A stretch of 41,541 nt of DNA from Candidatus Binataceae bacterium (GCA_015478645.1 JADMIL010000003.1:65543-107083); one strand, 5' to 3'. Counted from the stretch's first letter, positions 32,561 to 40,876 are shown. Program-made: numbers and translations. The notes: generated by a model not told the origin, from the letters alone.

Positions 32561-33091
32561 TTGTGTCCCTCCGCGGCGCGACCGCGTAAATGAATCAGCG
32601 TATCGGCCGATGTTCTTCCGGAAGATCCGGAGCCAGATTGGATCGAACCCTGCGCCCTGTTCCCAAGCTACGAGAGCTAATACTCTCCAACAGAATTACT
32701 AATATCGTATCGTACGGAAATGCGGCAAACGCAAGCGCTTGGCATTAGCCGCGCCGGCGCTGAAATTCGAGTTAAGCGATGGACGCGATTGGCGTGCGAT
32801 CGCCGTAAGGCTGCGCACGATGGATCGTATCCGCGGAAAGCGATCATGTTCCCCCGTCATTGGCGTCCCCTTCCCAACAACAGTCGATTTACTCGCACAG
32901 GAATCTATGCAGCAAAACCTAGTAAATGATCATTTACTTGTCAACCGGAATCGATCATCGCGCGGATGTCTATGGCCGGCGCATCCGGCGGCAGGGGAAA
33001 TCCGGGGGGCGTGCGGCGCGCCTGCGTGGATGACGCTCGTGGCGCGAAAGGCGCTTGAATCGGCGCAGGGTTTCCGAAACTCTGACAGCCG
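32561..33091. other. Divergent intergenic region of amidohydrolase and TetR
   Basis: 531 bases. Notable contents: an AT-richer stretch at 32690-32720 (TACTAATATCGTATCGTACG) and the perfect palindrome at 32921-32938. A GGTTCGATCC-like string near 32640 on the minus strand is not a tRNA (arms do not pair). I see no credible gene. Confidence 0.5.
32921..32938. promoter_or_regulatory. Perfect 18-bp palindrome, probable TetR operator
   Basis: AGTAAATGATCATTTACT, symmetric at all 18 positions, about 155 bases before the TetR start at 33092 and 360 before the amidohydrolase. Length and symmetry suit a TetR-family site; self-regulation of the adjacent gene is the simplest reading. Its half-site resembles that at 40020-40045. 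Confidence 0.6.
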
Positions 33092-33814
33092 ATGAAGAAA
33101 GCGCCGACGAAACCGCGAGCCGCGAAGCATCAGCCCGCCCGCCCGAGCCGGGCCCGGATCGCCGACGCAAGCGCGGCGCCGGCCACGACCCGCGACCGCA
33201 TCGTCCGTTCGGCGACGCATCTGTTTGCGACGCTGGGCTTTGCGCATACCTCGATGCCGGCGATCGCCAAACGCAGCGGGATCACGCCCGGCGCCATCTA
33301 TCGCCATTTCGCGAGCAAGGCGCAGTTACTGATTGAAGTGGTTCGCTACGCTCTGGACACCTTGCCGACCAGCGTGCGGGTGCTCGAACCGGCGAGGATC
33401 GAAGCGTCGGAGCTGCCGGAATTTGCCGCGAGCTACGCCAGCCCCGGTCATCAACTGATTCGCCAGCTTTCGCTCGAGATTCATGCGGCCGGGAGCCGCA
33501 GGCAGGACGTGATGAAGCTGCTCGGCAAGGTCAGCGAGGAGGCCGCCCAGGCAATCCGCCGCAGTATCGCCGCGGCGCAGGCTGGCGGGGAAATCGACGC
33601 CGCGCTCGACGCCGATTTCTCCGCGCGCTTTTTCCTGGTGACGATCATGGGCCTGAGTCATCTCGACACGCTCGAGCCGCAACTGATCGGCGATGCGGCG
33701 TGGCATGATTTCGTTCTCGGACGGGTGGCGGCGGCGCTGGGATTTGATCCGCGCGGCCGGCCCACGGGGAATTCCAATCACCGTCGCGCCGCGCCAGGCG
33801 ACGCGCCCGACTGA
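33092..33814 (+). CDS. TetR-family transcriptional regulator
   Basis: 240 residues. A basic, Ala/Lys/Pro-rich N-terminal tail (1-30) precedes the HTH: T-R-D-R-I-V-R-S-A-T-H-L-F-A-T-L-G-F, M-P-A-I-A-K-R-S-G-I-T-P-G-A-I-Y-R-H-F-A-S-K-A-Q-L-L (about 33-82). The C-terminal domain is typical in length, with S-A-R-F-F-L-V-T-I-M-G-L-S-H-L. The last 20 residues are disordered. There is no strong ribosome site before the ATG, so an internal start is possible. It diverges from the amidohydrolase and is convergent with the crotonase at 33832. Confidence 0.9.
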   Translation: MKKAPTKPRAAKHQPARPSRARIADASAAPATTRDRIVRSATHLFATLGFAHTSMPAIAKRSGITPGAIYRHFASKAQLLIEVVRYALDTLPTSVRVLEPARIEASELPEFAASYASPGHQLIRQLSLEIHAAGSRRQDVMKLLGKVSEEAAQAIRRSIAAAQAGGEIDAALDADFSARFFLVTIMGLSHLDTLEPQLIGDAAWHDFVLGRVAAALGFDPRGRPTGNSNHRRAAPGDAPD

Positions 33815-33831
33815 ACCCGCCGCGTGCGGCG

Positions 33832-34611
33832 TCAGCGGCCCTTAAAGACCGCCGGGCGCTTGGCCAGAAACGCGCCCATCCCTTCGACCCGATCCTCGGT
33901 GCCGAACAGGAAGCCCATCGCCTGGCGCTCGGCCTCGATACCGCTTTTGAGGTCGGCGTTCATCCCGGTATGGACCAGCAGCTTGCCGCAACGCATCGCC
34001 AGCGGCGGCATCCTGATGAGCCGGCGCGCGAAGTCCATCGCGGTTTCGAGTACGGCGGCGGCGGGCACGACTTCGTTGACCAGGCCGAAGTGCAGCGCCT
34101 GCGCGCTGGTCAGCGGATCGCCGAGATAGATCATCCGCTTGGCGATCGCCGGCGGCAGCATCTTGGACAGACGCTGGGTGCCGCCGGCGCCGGGCAGCAC
34201 GCCAATCGTGATTTCCGGCACGCCGATCATCGCCTCGGCCGCCATGATGCGGAAGTCGCAGACCAGCGACAGTTCGCATCCGCCGCCAAAGGCGAGTCCG
34301 TTGATCGCCGCGATGGTCGGCCGGTCGAGATCCTCGATCGCGTTGAAGGCCATCTGGACCTGCTCGATGAAGCCCATGAAGTCGCCGCTGTTATTGATGC
34401 TGTTGAGGTTGGCGATGTCGGCGCCGGCGCAAAAGGCGCGCCCGTTGCCGGTGAAGACGACCACCCGCACGCGCTTGTCGGCGCGCACCGCGGCGACCAG
34501 TTCGCCGAACTCGCGGACCATCGCGGCGTCGATCGAATTGAGCTTGGTCGGCCGGTTGAGCCGGACCAGCGCGATCCCGTCGGCGAGCGAATACTCGAAA
34601 CTCTGGTACAT
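33832..34611 (-). CDS. Enoyl-CoA hydratase
   Basis: 259 residues from ATG 34611, preceded by GGAGG at 5 bases; an upstream ATG at 34623 overlaps this site and is less likely. Classical crotonase blocks: L-N-R-P-T-K-L-N-S-I-D, R-A-F-C-A-G-A-D-I, F-G-G-G-C-E-L-S-L-V-C-D with the first catalytic Glu, and G-V-P-E-I-T-I-G-V-L-P-G-A-G-G-T-Q-R-L with the second Glu. It is thus closer to bona fide beta-oxidation hydratases than the crotonase at 24638. It stands alone, convergent with the TetR gene (17 bases between stops). Confidence 0.95.
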   Translation of the reverse strand: MYQSFEYSLADGIALVRLNRPTKLNSIDAAMVREFGELVAAVRADKRVRVVVFTGNGRAFCAGADIANLNSINNSGDFMGFIEQVQMAFNAIEDLDRPTIAAINGLAFGGGCELSLVCDFRIMAAEAMIGVPEITIGVLPGAGGTQRLSKMLPPAIAKRMIYLGDPLTSAQALHFGLVNEVVPAAAVLETAMDFARRLIRMPPLAMRCGKLLVHTGMNADLKSGIEAERQAMGFLFGTEDRVEGMGAFLAKRPAVFKGR

Positions 34612-34620
34612 CGTAACCTC

Positions 34621-34684
34621 CATGATGCGGCCCTTATGCGGCCATTATGCGCATGATGCGCATGATGCGGCGCGCATGATACGG
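34621..34684. repeat. Short CATGATGCGG repeats upstream of the crotonase
   Basis: CATGATGCG occurs at 34621, 34652 and 34661, with CATGATACGG at 34675. The stretch is simple and partly palindromic (GCGCATGATGCGCATGATGCG). It may be chance low complexity or a regulatory cluster. The following 200 bases to the membrane-protein start show nothing else. Confidence 0.4.
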
Positions 34685-34898
34685 CGCGCGGCGATCGCGC
34701 GATCGATCGATCCGCCCGAGCGGCGCGATCCGCGAATGCGGGCGAGCGTGCCATCGCCGGCGCCGCTTGTCTATCGCCGGAGCGCATCGCCCGTCGCAGG
34801 TGACGCGTGGGAGGCCGCTTGCGGAGCGCGCCGGCGCAGGCCGATACTGGCGGCGCGATGGCGCGTGGCGAACCAATCAGCCGGCGGGCGGGACAATC

Positions 34899-35306
34899 GT
34901 GATCTCGTGGCGCGCAGGTATCTTTGCGCCAGCAACGATCGGGCTGTTCGCGATCGCGCTGTGGCGTAACAGCGCCGGCGACGGATTGCGCGCGCTGGTC
35001 TGCCTGGGGCTGGCGATCGCCACCGCGATGCTCTGGGCGATCCTCGCCGCGCGCGCCTCCGACGATCCGGCTACGCCGCTGCGCCAGTTCATCCCGCGCC
35101 TGACGTTTTTCGTCGTGATCGGATCGGTGTTCCTGGCGCTGATGCGCTGGCAGACCGATTGGCGGATTACGGTGATCGAGACCGGCTTCGCGATCCTCTA
35201 CATCCTGATGGGCGTTATCGCGATCCGCGCGCTCGACGCGGCGCATCGCGGTCCGCGGCTGACGCCGATCGCGGGCGGCAAAGCGGCGCCGCGCAATCGG
35301 GATTAG
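34899..35306 (+). CDS. Small integral membrane protein of unknown function
   Basis: 135 residues from a GTG at 34899 with GGGCGGGA in front; the frame is open to an ATG at 34767, but that part is Arg/Gly-rich and unlikely. Four hydrophobic segments are visible: about 5-22 (G-I-F-A-P-A-T-I-G-L-F-A-I-A-L), 28-47 (A-L-V-C-L-G-L-A-I-A-T-A-M-L), 63-81 (L-T-F-F-V-V-I-G-S-V-F-L-A-L) and 90-108 (I-E-T-G-F-A-I-L-Y-I-L-M-G-V-I-A-I). I do not recognise the family. It stands alone between a crotonase and a repeat element. Confidence 0.6.
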   Translation: MISWRAGIFAPATIGLFAIALWRNSAGDGLRALVCLGLAIATAMLWAILAARASDDPATPLRQFIPRLTFFVVIGSVFLALMRWQTDWRITVIETGFAILYILMGVIAIRALDAAHRGPRLTPIAGGKAAPRNRD

Positions 35307-35335
35307 CGCAGGACGCATCGGGGCAGGCGCGCGAG

Positions 35336-35450
35336 CGAAAAGCTCTACACATGAACGGAGTCCGCGAAGTGAAGAAACCCGGGATTCTTCGCTGCGCTCA
35401 GAATGACACCGTGGCCAGAACGACGACCTGAATCAGGCAGAGTTTCCCAA
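35336..35450. mobile_element. Degraded copy of the MITE-like element
   Basis: About 115 bases. The inner arm CCGGGATTCTTCGCTGCGCT plus CAGAATGACA is identical over 30 bases to that of 18746-18858. Outer ends GAAAAGCTCTACAC and GGCAGAGTTTCCCA are diverged versions of the terminal repeats. The left inner arm has decayed. Confidence 0.6.
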
Positions 35451-35465
35451 GCGAGGCGCCCCGGC

Positions 35466-36257
35466 TCAATGCAGGACCGAGTTGGCGATCTCCTCGGCAA
35501 TCAGCTTCTTGGCCGAGCGCCCGTCTTCGCCCGGATGGGTCACGGCGACGATGGTCATTTCGTCGGGCGATCCGCTCAGCGACACCCGCGCGACGATCAC
35601 GCTGTCGAAATTGTTATCGTCAGGCGTCTGCGCCTGGTACGGCAGGTCCTGATGCCCCTGTTGCAGATATTGTTGCGTGTCGCCGGTATAGCCGGCGGTG
35701 CCGGGTTGCGGGCGCGGTGTGGGGGCTGCGGCCGGGTCCATACAGGGGCCGACGCCGGGCATACATCCGCCGGGATCGAGCGCGGTGGGAACCCCGGCGT
35801 TGGGATTTTGAATCTGGCTGAGTATCTGCTGCATCGGAGAAGCGGCCGGCGGCATCGTGTTGTTTTCCGCACGAGCGCGGGCCAGCGCGACCTCGTCGAA
35901 GGCCGTGCCGGTGTCGCCGAGCGGCGGTGGTGTCGCGCCAGCCGCCCGGATCAGCGCCGCGACCTGGGGATCGCCGGGCGCGAGATCGCTCATCGAGACG
36001 CCCGGCTTGAGCGGTTGCTCGTTGACCGAAACGGTCAACGTAAGCGGCGCCTGCGCGTGGTCGCTGGCGCTGCGCCCATGGACCTCGAGATCCTGCCGGA
36101 GCACGTTGGCGATCGTCGGGTCGGTCGAAAAGGGCACGAGATCGGCGCCCGCCGGGACGTCGATTTTGCCCGCCTTGCGAATCTCGAGGGCCCGCGCGGG
36201 AATTGCAAAGAGACCAAATCCGGCGAGTACTGCGATAACGATGAATCCGCGCAACAT
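35466..36257 (-). CDS. Proline-rich exported protein of unknown function
   Basis: 263 residues from ATG 36257 (a TTG at 36263 is also in frame). Signal peptide: L-R-G-F-I-V-I-A-V-L-A-G-F-G-L-F-A-I-P-A-R-A. Mature part: an N-terminal beta region (I-D-V-P-A-G-A-D-L-V-P-F and L-T-L-T-V-S-V-N), a Pro/Gly/Gln-rich linker (about 140-205) with two Cys (G-G-C-M-P-G-V-G-P-C-M), and a C-terminal strand-helix (V-I-V-A-R-V-S-L-S-G-S-P then A-K-K-L-I-A-E-E-I-A-N-S-V). The two ends slightly recall the paired beta domains of CcmI-type cytochrome assembly proteins, but this is too weak for a call. There is no good ribosome site. It is downstream of purE on the same strand. Confidence 0.65.
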   Translation of the reverse strand: MLRGFIVIAVLAGFGLFAIPARALEIRKAGKIDVPAGADLVPFSTDPTIANVLRQDLEVHGRSASDHAQAPLTLTVSVNEQPLKPGVSMSDLAPGDPQVAALIRAAGATPPPLGDTGTAFDEVALARARAENNTMPPAASPMQQILSQIQNPNAGVPTALDPGGCMPGVGPCMDPAAAPTPRPQPGTAGYTGDTQQYLQQGHQDLPYQAQTPDDNNFDSVIVARVSLSGSPDEMTIVAVTHPGEDGRSAKKLIAEEIANSVLH

Positions 36258-36328
36258 GATCAACGATTAGAGTCCGTGGCTGGGGCCTGCGCAACCGCCG
36301 CGTGATGCGGCGGCGGCGCGCCGGATCG

Positions 36329-36823
36329 TCAGGGCAATTTCTGTTCGAGCAATTCTTTGACCCGCGCCGCGCGCCAATTCGCCAGGCGCGTGCCCAGGTC
36401 AGCGTCCTCCAGCGCGATGATCGCGGCGGCGAACAGGCCCGCGTTGGCCGCGCCGGGCTTGCCGATCGCCATCGTCGCCACCGGCACGCCTTTCGGCATC
36501 TGGACGATCGCGAGCAGCGAGTCCATCCCGTTGAGGCTGGTCGTCGGCATCGGCACGCCGATCACGGGCAGGAGGGTTTTGGCCGCGACCACGCCGGCCA
36601 GATGAGCGGCGCCGCCGGCGCCGGCGATAATCGCGCGCAGACCGCGGGCCGCCGCGCCGGCCGAATATTCAAGCGTGAGGTCGGGCGTGCGATGGGCCGA
36701 CAGGATCCGTATCTCATGCGATACTTTAAGTTCGCTCAGGACTTCGGAAGCCGCCGCCATGTACTCCCAGTCGCTCTTGCTGCCCATGATCACGCCGACC
36801 CGCGGCGTCTCAACCAAAGCCAT
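36329..36823 (-). CDS. purE: N5-carboxyaminoimidazole ribonucleotide mutase
   Basis: Purine biosynthesis: converts N5-CAIR to CAIR. 164 residues, class I. Motifs: G-S-K-S-D (14-18), S-A-H44-R-T-P with the catalytic His, G-A-G-G-A-A-H-L-A-G (68-77), and P-V-A-T-M-A-I-G-K-P-G-A-A-N-A-G-L. GGAGG precedes the ATG by 8 bases. Its usual partner purK is not beside it. It diverges from murF with 129 bases between starts. Confidence 0.96.
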   Translation of the reverse strand: MALVETPRVGVIMGSKSDWEYMAAASEVLSELKVSHEIRILSAHRTPDLTLEYSAGAAARGLRAIIAGAGGAAHLAGVVAAKTLLPVIGVPMPTTSLNGMDSLLAIVQMPKGVPVATMAIGKPGAANAGLFAAAIIALEDADLGTRLANWRAARVKELLEQKLP

Positions 36824-36952
36824 CTACCGTACCTCCATCGCCCGCGCGCTCCGAGGCGGCGTCGGGACGCCACGAGGCTGATGCGCCGATGCGGCGTTGT
36901 CAAGCCGCACCTGCTAGACCTGTGGGCAATTGCGAGGAGGAAACGCCCGCGC

Positions 36953-38398
36953 ATGGCGACGCCAATTCCGTCCAACCGCTGCCGCCTGAGCGCGGCCGAC
37001 ATCATCCGCGCGACCGGCGCCCAACCGGCCGCGGCGCACGAACTGACGGTCGCGGGCGTGAGTATCGATTCGCGATCGATCGCGCGGGGGGCACTATTCG
37101 TCGCCTTGCGCGGAGTGCGCGATGGCCACGAATTTCTCGCGACGGCGGCCGCCCGCGGTGCCGCCGCCGCAATCGTCGAACGCGGACGCGCGCATACGGG
37201 CCTGCCCTGCTACGAGGTCGACGATACGCTAGCCGCGCTGGGCGCCCTCGCCCGGTTCCACCTCGGGCGCCTGCGCGCGCATCATGCGCTGCCGACGATC
37301 GCGATCGGCGGCGCGGCGGGCAAAACCACGACCAAAGAACTCACCGCGGCGATCGCGCGTGCGCTCTACGGCGAAATTCTCGCGACGCCCGGCAATCTCA
37401 ACAATCTCATCGGCGTGCCGCTGACGATCCTCACGCTGACCGACGCCCATCGCGCGGCGATCCTCGAATGCGGCACGAATCAGCGCGGCGAAATTGCGCG
37501 GCTGGCGGCGATCGTCGCGCCCGACGCAGCGCTCGTGCTCAACGCCGACGTCGAGCATACCGAGGGGCTGGGCTCGCTCGAAGGCGTCGCCGACGAGGAG
37601 GCCGCGCTGTTTGCCACCGCGCGCATCGCCGTGGTCGGCGTCGCCGAGACGATGCTGACCGCGCGCGTGCCGCCGGGGATGCGCACCGTGAAATTCGGCG
37701 CCGGAGCGGACGCCGAGGTCAGGCTGGCGAGCCGTCTCGTGGTCGCGCCGGGGCGCCAGCGGATCGCGATCGCACTCGCGCGCGGGATGACGGCCGCGGG
37801 CGTCGCCCCGGGACTCGAAATGACGCTCGGCCTGCTTGGCGCGGCGTCGGCGATGAACACCGCCGCCGCGCTTGCCGCGGTGATCGCGGCGCATGGACGT
37901 CCGCTCACGCGGCCCGAGCTGGCGGCAATCGCGCGCGCGCTGGCCGCGGTCGAACCGGTCGCGGGGCGTCTGGCCACGCGCGAGGTGGGCGACCTGATCG
38001 TGATCGACGACACCTACAACGCCAATCCGCGTTCGGTGCGCGTCGCGCTCGAAGCCGCGCGCGAAACCGCCGACGGACTGCACGCGCGGCTGGTCGTCGC
38101 GCTCGGCGATATGCTCGAGCTGGGCGCGCTCGCGGCCGAGATGCACACCGCGGCAATCCACGATCTGCTCGCCGCGCGGCCCGACGCCGCGGTCGTCGTC
38201 GGCCCCGAGCTGGCGGCGGCACTCGCCGCACATCGCGCGGCGGCAGCGGCGCCCGCGATCGCGATTGAAACCGCGATCGACAGTGCGGCGGCCGCCGCAA
38301 TCGTGCGCCGATTCGCGCGCCCGGGCGACGTGATCCTGGTGAAGGGCTCGCGCGGTATCGCGATGGAACGGATTATCGACGGCCTGGCGATCCCATGA
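36953..38398 (+). CDS. murF: UDP-N-acetylmuramoyl-tripeptide--D-alanyl-D-alanine ligase
   Basis: Adds D-Ala-D-Ala to the peptidoglycan precursor. 481 residues from ATG 36953; GAGGAGG lies about 13 bases upstream. The longer open frame begins inside purE and is not used. Landmarks: V-S-I-D-S-R near 36-41, P-loop G-G-A-A-G-K-T-T-T-K (119-128), T-P-G-N-L-N-N-L-I-G (145-154), E-C-G-T-N-Q-R-G-E-I, H-T-E-G-L-G-S-L-E-G, I-D-D-T-Y-N-A-N-P, L-G-D-M-L-E-L-G and V-K-G-S-R-G-I-A-M-E. Where MurF has the carbamylated Lys (V-A-K-A-K-G-E in E. coli) this protein reads V-A-D-E-E-A-A, with Glu216 at the Lys position. The gene is outside a division/cell-wall cluster and overlaps the GMC oxidoreductase by ATGA. 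Confidence 0.93.
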   Translation: MATPIPSNRCRLSAADIIRATGAQPAAAHELTVAGVSIDSRSIARGALFVALRGVRDGHEFLATAAARGAAAAIVERGRAHTGLPCYEVDDTLAALGALARFHLGRLRAHHALPTIAIGGAAGKTTTKELTAAIARALYGEILATPGNLNNLIGVPLTILTLTDAHRAAILECGTNQRGEIARLAAIVAPDAALVLNADVEHTEGLGSLEGVADEEAALFATARIAVVGVAETMLTARVPPGMRTVKFGAGADAEVRLASRLVVAPGRQRIAIALARGMTAAGVAPGLEMTLGLLGAASAMNTAAALAAVIAAHGRPLTRPELAAIARALAAVEPVAGRLATREVGDLIVIDDTYNANPRSVRVALEAARETADGLHARLVVALGDMLELGALAAEMHTAAIHDLLAARPDAAVVVGPELAAALAAHRAAAAAPAIAIETAIDSAAAAAIVRRFARPGDVILVKGSRGIAMERIIDGLAIP

Positions 38399-39957
38399 AC
38401 GACGGCGGCTACGATCACATAATCGTCGGCGCCGGATCGTCCGGCGCGGCGCTTGCCGCGCGCCTGTCGGAGGATCCCGCGCGATCGATCCTGCTGCTCG
38501 AGGCGGGTCCGGATTTTCGCTCGCACGAAGCGCCGTGGGCGATGCGCATCGCGAATCCCGGTCCGATCATCCTGGGCGACCCGCGCTATCAATGGCCGTC
38601 GCTCAAGGCCAGGCGCACCGAGGTGCAACGCGCGATCCCGTACTGGCGCGGGCGCGGTGTCGGCGGCAGCTCATCGATCAACGGGCAGATCGCGATTCGG
38701 CCGCCGCTCGACGATTTCGATCGCTGGGCGGCGGCCGGATGCGCCGGCTGGTCGGCGGCCGAAGTGCTCCCGGCGTTCATCAGGCTCGAGGACGACGAGG
38801 CGTATGGCGATCGCCCGTACCATGGGCGCGGCGGACCGATTCCGATCTATCGCGCGCCGCGGACCAACTGGGGCGCGGTCGATCGCGCGGTGGCCAGCGC
38901 GGCGCTGGCGCTGGGCTACGGATGGGCCGACGATCACAACGCGCCCGGCGCGACCGGCGTCTCGCCCTATGCGATCAACAGCCGCGGCGGCGTGCGGGTG
39001 TCGACCAACGACGCCTATCTCGAAGCGGCGCGGGGCCGGCCGAACCTGACGATCCGTGGTGATGCACTGGTCGATCGCGTCGAATTCACCGGCGGGCGCG
39101 CGAGTGGCCTGCGCGTGCGCATCGACGAGCATTGGCGCCGTATCGAAGGACGCGAAATAATTTTAAGCGCCGGCGCGATTTATTCGCCGGCTATCCTGAT
39201 GCGCTCGGGGATCGGCCCGGCGCGCGATCTCGCCGCACTCGGCATCGCGGTGCGGATCGACGCCCCGGCGGGCGACAACCTGCTCGATCATCCGCAACTG
39301 TCGCTATCGCTCGCGCTGAAACCCGAAGCCCGCGCCGCCGGGCTCGGCTCGCGCCATACCAATTGCTGCGTGCGCTACAGCTCGGGCGTGGCGGGGACCG
39401 GCGCCAACGACATGATCTTCATCGCCTACAATCTGCTTGGCGCGAAGCCCGCAGCGTTGGCGCACGGGCATATCTGGGCGGCGGTCTACCAGAGCTTTTC
39501 GCGTGGCACCGTGCGGATCACTTCGGCCGACCCGCAAATCGATCCGGAAGTTCGTTTTCGCATGCTCTCCGATGTGCGCGATCTGATCCGGATGCGCGAC
39601 GCCGCGCGGCGGCTGATCGAAATTGGCGCGCAGCCGGCGATCCGTGCGATCGCCAACGCGGTCGGCCTGGGCCGCACGATCGCCGATAACGATCCGCGTC
39701 CGGGCGCCTCCGCAATTCCCACCGACGACTGGATCATGGCCAATTGCTTCGACGTGCAGCATGCGGCCGGGACCTGCCGGATGGGCGCGGCGAGCGATCC
39801 GCGGGCGGTCGTCGATCCCGCCTGCCGCGTGATCGGCGTCGAGGGCTTGCGCGTGATCGACGCCTCGATCATGCCGGAAATCGTGCGCGCCAATACGCAT
39901 CTGACCGCCGTGATGATCGGCGAGGTGATGGCTGCGCGAATCCGAGCCGGCTACTGA
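38395..39957 (+). CDS. GMC-family FAD oxidoreductase (choline dehydrogenase-like)
   Basis: 520 residues. Oxidises an alcohol with FAD. FAD-binding N-terminus: I-I-V-G-A-G-S-S-G-A-A-L (9-20) and E36 at the end of the second strand. The GMC signature R-G-V-G-G-S-S-S-I-N-G is near residue 90. The catalytic pair is H456 (V-Q-H-A-A-G-T-C-R-M-G) and H502 (R-A-N-T-H-L-T). Most choline dehydrogenase relatives have Asn at the second place, so this is the His-His form. The start codon overlaps the murF stop (ATGA, 38395-38398), so the two are co-translated, an odd pairing. The substrate is unknown. Confidence 0.93.
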   Translation: MNDGGYDHIIVGAGSSGAALAARLSEDPARSILLLEAGPDFRSHEAPWAMRIANPGPIILGDPRYQWPSLKARRTEVQRAIPYWRGRGVGGSSSINGQIAIRPPLDDFDRWAAAGCAGWSAAEVLPAFIRLEDDEAYGDRPYHGRGGPIPIYRAPRTNWGAVDRAVASAALALGYGWADDHNAPGATGVSPYAINSRGGVRVSTNDAYLEAARGRPNLTIRGDALVDRVEFTGGRASGLRVRIDEHWRRIEGREIILSAGAIYSPAILMRSGIGPARDLAALGIAVRIDAPAGDNLLDHPQLSLSLALKPEARAAGLGSRHTNCCVRYSSGVAGTGANDMIFIAYNLLGAKPAALAHGHIWAAVYQSFSRGTVRITSADPQIDPEVRFRMLSDVRDLIRMRDAARRLIEIGAQPAIRAIANAVGLGRTIADNDPRPGASAIPTDDWIMANCFDVQHAAGTCRMGAASDPRAVVDPACRVIGVEGLRVIDASIMPEIVRANTHLTAVMIGEVMAARIRAGY

Positions 39958-40429
39958 CTCTTAGCGACCAGGGCAAGCGCCTTTCCGTGCGTCCAGCATC
40001 TAAATCGCAATTGCTATAAAGTAATGATACGACTGTATCATTACTCCGCATGCGATGGCCGACTGCTCTGGAGCCGTCTCATCGGGTGAAGCTCCGCGAT
40101 GACGAAAGAAACCGGCGGCCAGGCACGCTGGCTCCTGCTAATCCATAAGCGCTTGGCAGCCTCGCGATGAAGACTTGAATATGATTGCGATATGGATCAT
40201 CGGAGTGAGTAATCGCGCTGGCGGATGAATGGACGGATGGGGGCCACACGATGACGGTTCAGTGTACCGGCCATTCGAAAATCAGTTCGCAGCCGGCGAC
40301 CGCGGCGACCGTGGCGCATAACCGAGCGCGTGCATGGATGCGCCGGAGCCGGCTCGTCCGGCGAATGCGGTGACGGCGACCCGCTTGAAGATTTGCGCGG
40401 ATGAGATAGATCGGGGTTGAGGTGGACCA
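39958..40429. other. Intergenic region between GMC oxidoreductase and VOC gene
   Basis: 472 bases. The left part is AT-richer and holds the inverted repeat at 40020-40045. The remaining 380 bases have no good reading frame (the minus-strand frame 40197-40430 is Arg/Pro/Ser-rich). I find no riboswitch or RNA motif I can name. Confidence 0.5.
40020..40045. promoter_or_regulatory. Perfect 11-bp inverted repeat, operator-like
   Basis: AGTAATGATAC, spacer GACT, GTATCATTACT. The AT-rich arms fit a TetR-family operator. TTGCTATAAAGTAATG just upstream provides promoter-like hexamers, so the repeat may overlap a promoter of the rightward VOC/SDR genes. Half-site resembles the palindrome at 32921-32938. 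Confidence 0.55.
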
Positions 40430-40876
40430 ATGCTGCAGCGATTATTTCACGTCAATATCTGCGTCCGGAATATGGAGCGCTCGATCAAGTTCTACCAGGA
40501 CCTGGGCTTCACCAAGGTCAACGACTTCGTGCTCGACGATCCGAGCGTCGGCGACGCCCTCGGGCTCAAGGCGAGGAAGCTACGCGGCGTCTTCATGCGG
40601 CTGGGCGCGGAGGCCAACGCACCGGTGCTCGACCTGGTCGAATTCATCGATCCGCCGACCCAGGGGCAGCCCTATCCGACCTTGAACAACACCGGCATCT
40701 GCCGCATCGCGTTCACCGTCGACGATATCGATCGGACGTACGGGGAGTTGAAGGCGCGGCAGATCGAATTCGTCGCACCGCTGAAAAAGATCGCCGGGCC
40801 GGGCGGCGCGACGATCGGCGTGGTCTGCTTCAAGGATCCCGACGGGACGATTCTTGAGCTGATCAGCGGGATGTAA
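40430..40876 (+). CDS. VOC-superfamily (glyoxalase/dioxygenase fold) protein
   Basis: 148 residues; GAGGTGG 5 bases before the ATG. Two beta-alpha-beta-beta-beta modules: F-H7-V-N-I-C-V-R-N-M-E-R-S-I-K-F-Y-Q-D-L-G-F, then V-L-D-L-V-E71-F, then G-I-C-R92-I-A-F-T-V-D-D-I-D, and F-K-D-P-D-G-T-I-L-E143-L-I. In glyoxalase-type members the four metal ligands are H, E, H, E; here the third is Arg92. It may therefore bind metal differently or be a non-glyoxalase lyase or epimerase-like member. It precedes an SDR gene by 91 bases, probably one operon. Confidence 0.88.
   Translation: MLQRLFHVNICVRNMERSIKFYQDLGFTKVNDFVLDDPSVGDALGLKARKLRGVFMRLGAEANAPVLDLVEFIDPPTQGQPYPTLNNTGICRIAFTVDDIDRTYGELKARQIEFVAPLKKIAGPGGATIGVVCFKDPDGTILELISGM

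Noticed and set aside
30854-32593. 579-codon plus-strand frame opposite the amidohydrolase
   Set aside because: Antisense shadow; the minus strand carries an intact catalytic protein.
32621-32720. tRNA-like string (GGTTCGATCC) on the minus strand
   Set aside because: The five bases on each side of the putative T-loop do not pair, and no acceptor or anticodon arm can be drawn.
36302-36952. Upstream extension of the murF frame
   Set aside because: It runs antisense to purE and has no Mur-ligase sequence; the ATG at 36953 gives the normal family length.
40197-40430. 77-codon minus-strand frame before the VOC gene
   Set aside because: Pro/Arg/Ser-rich, no ribosome site, lies in a region with an operator-like repeat.
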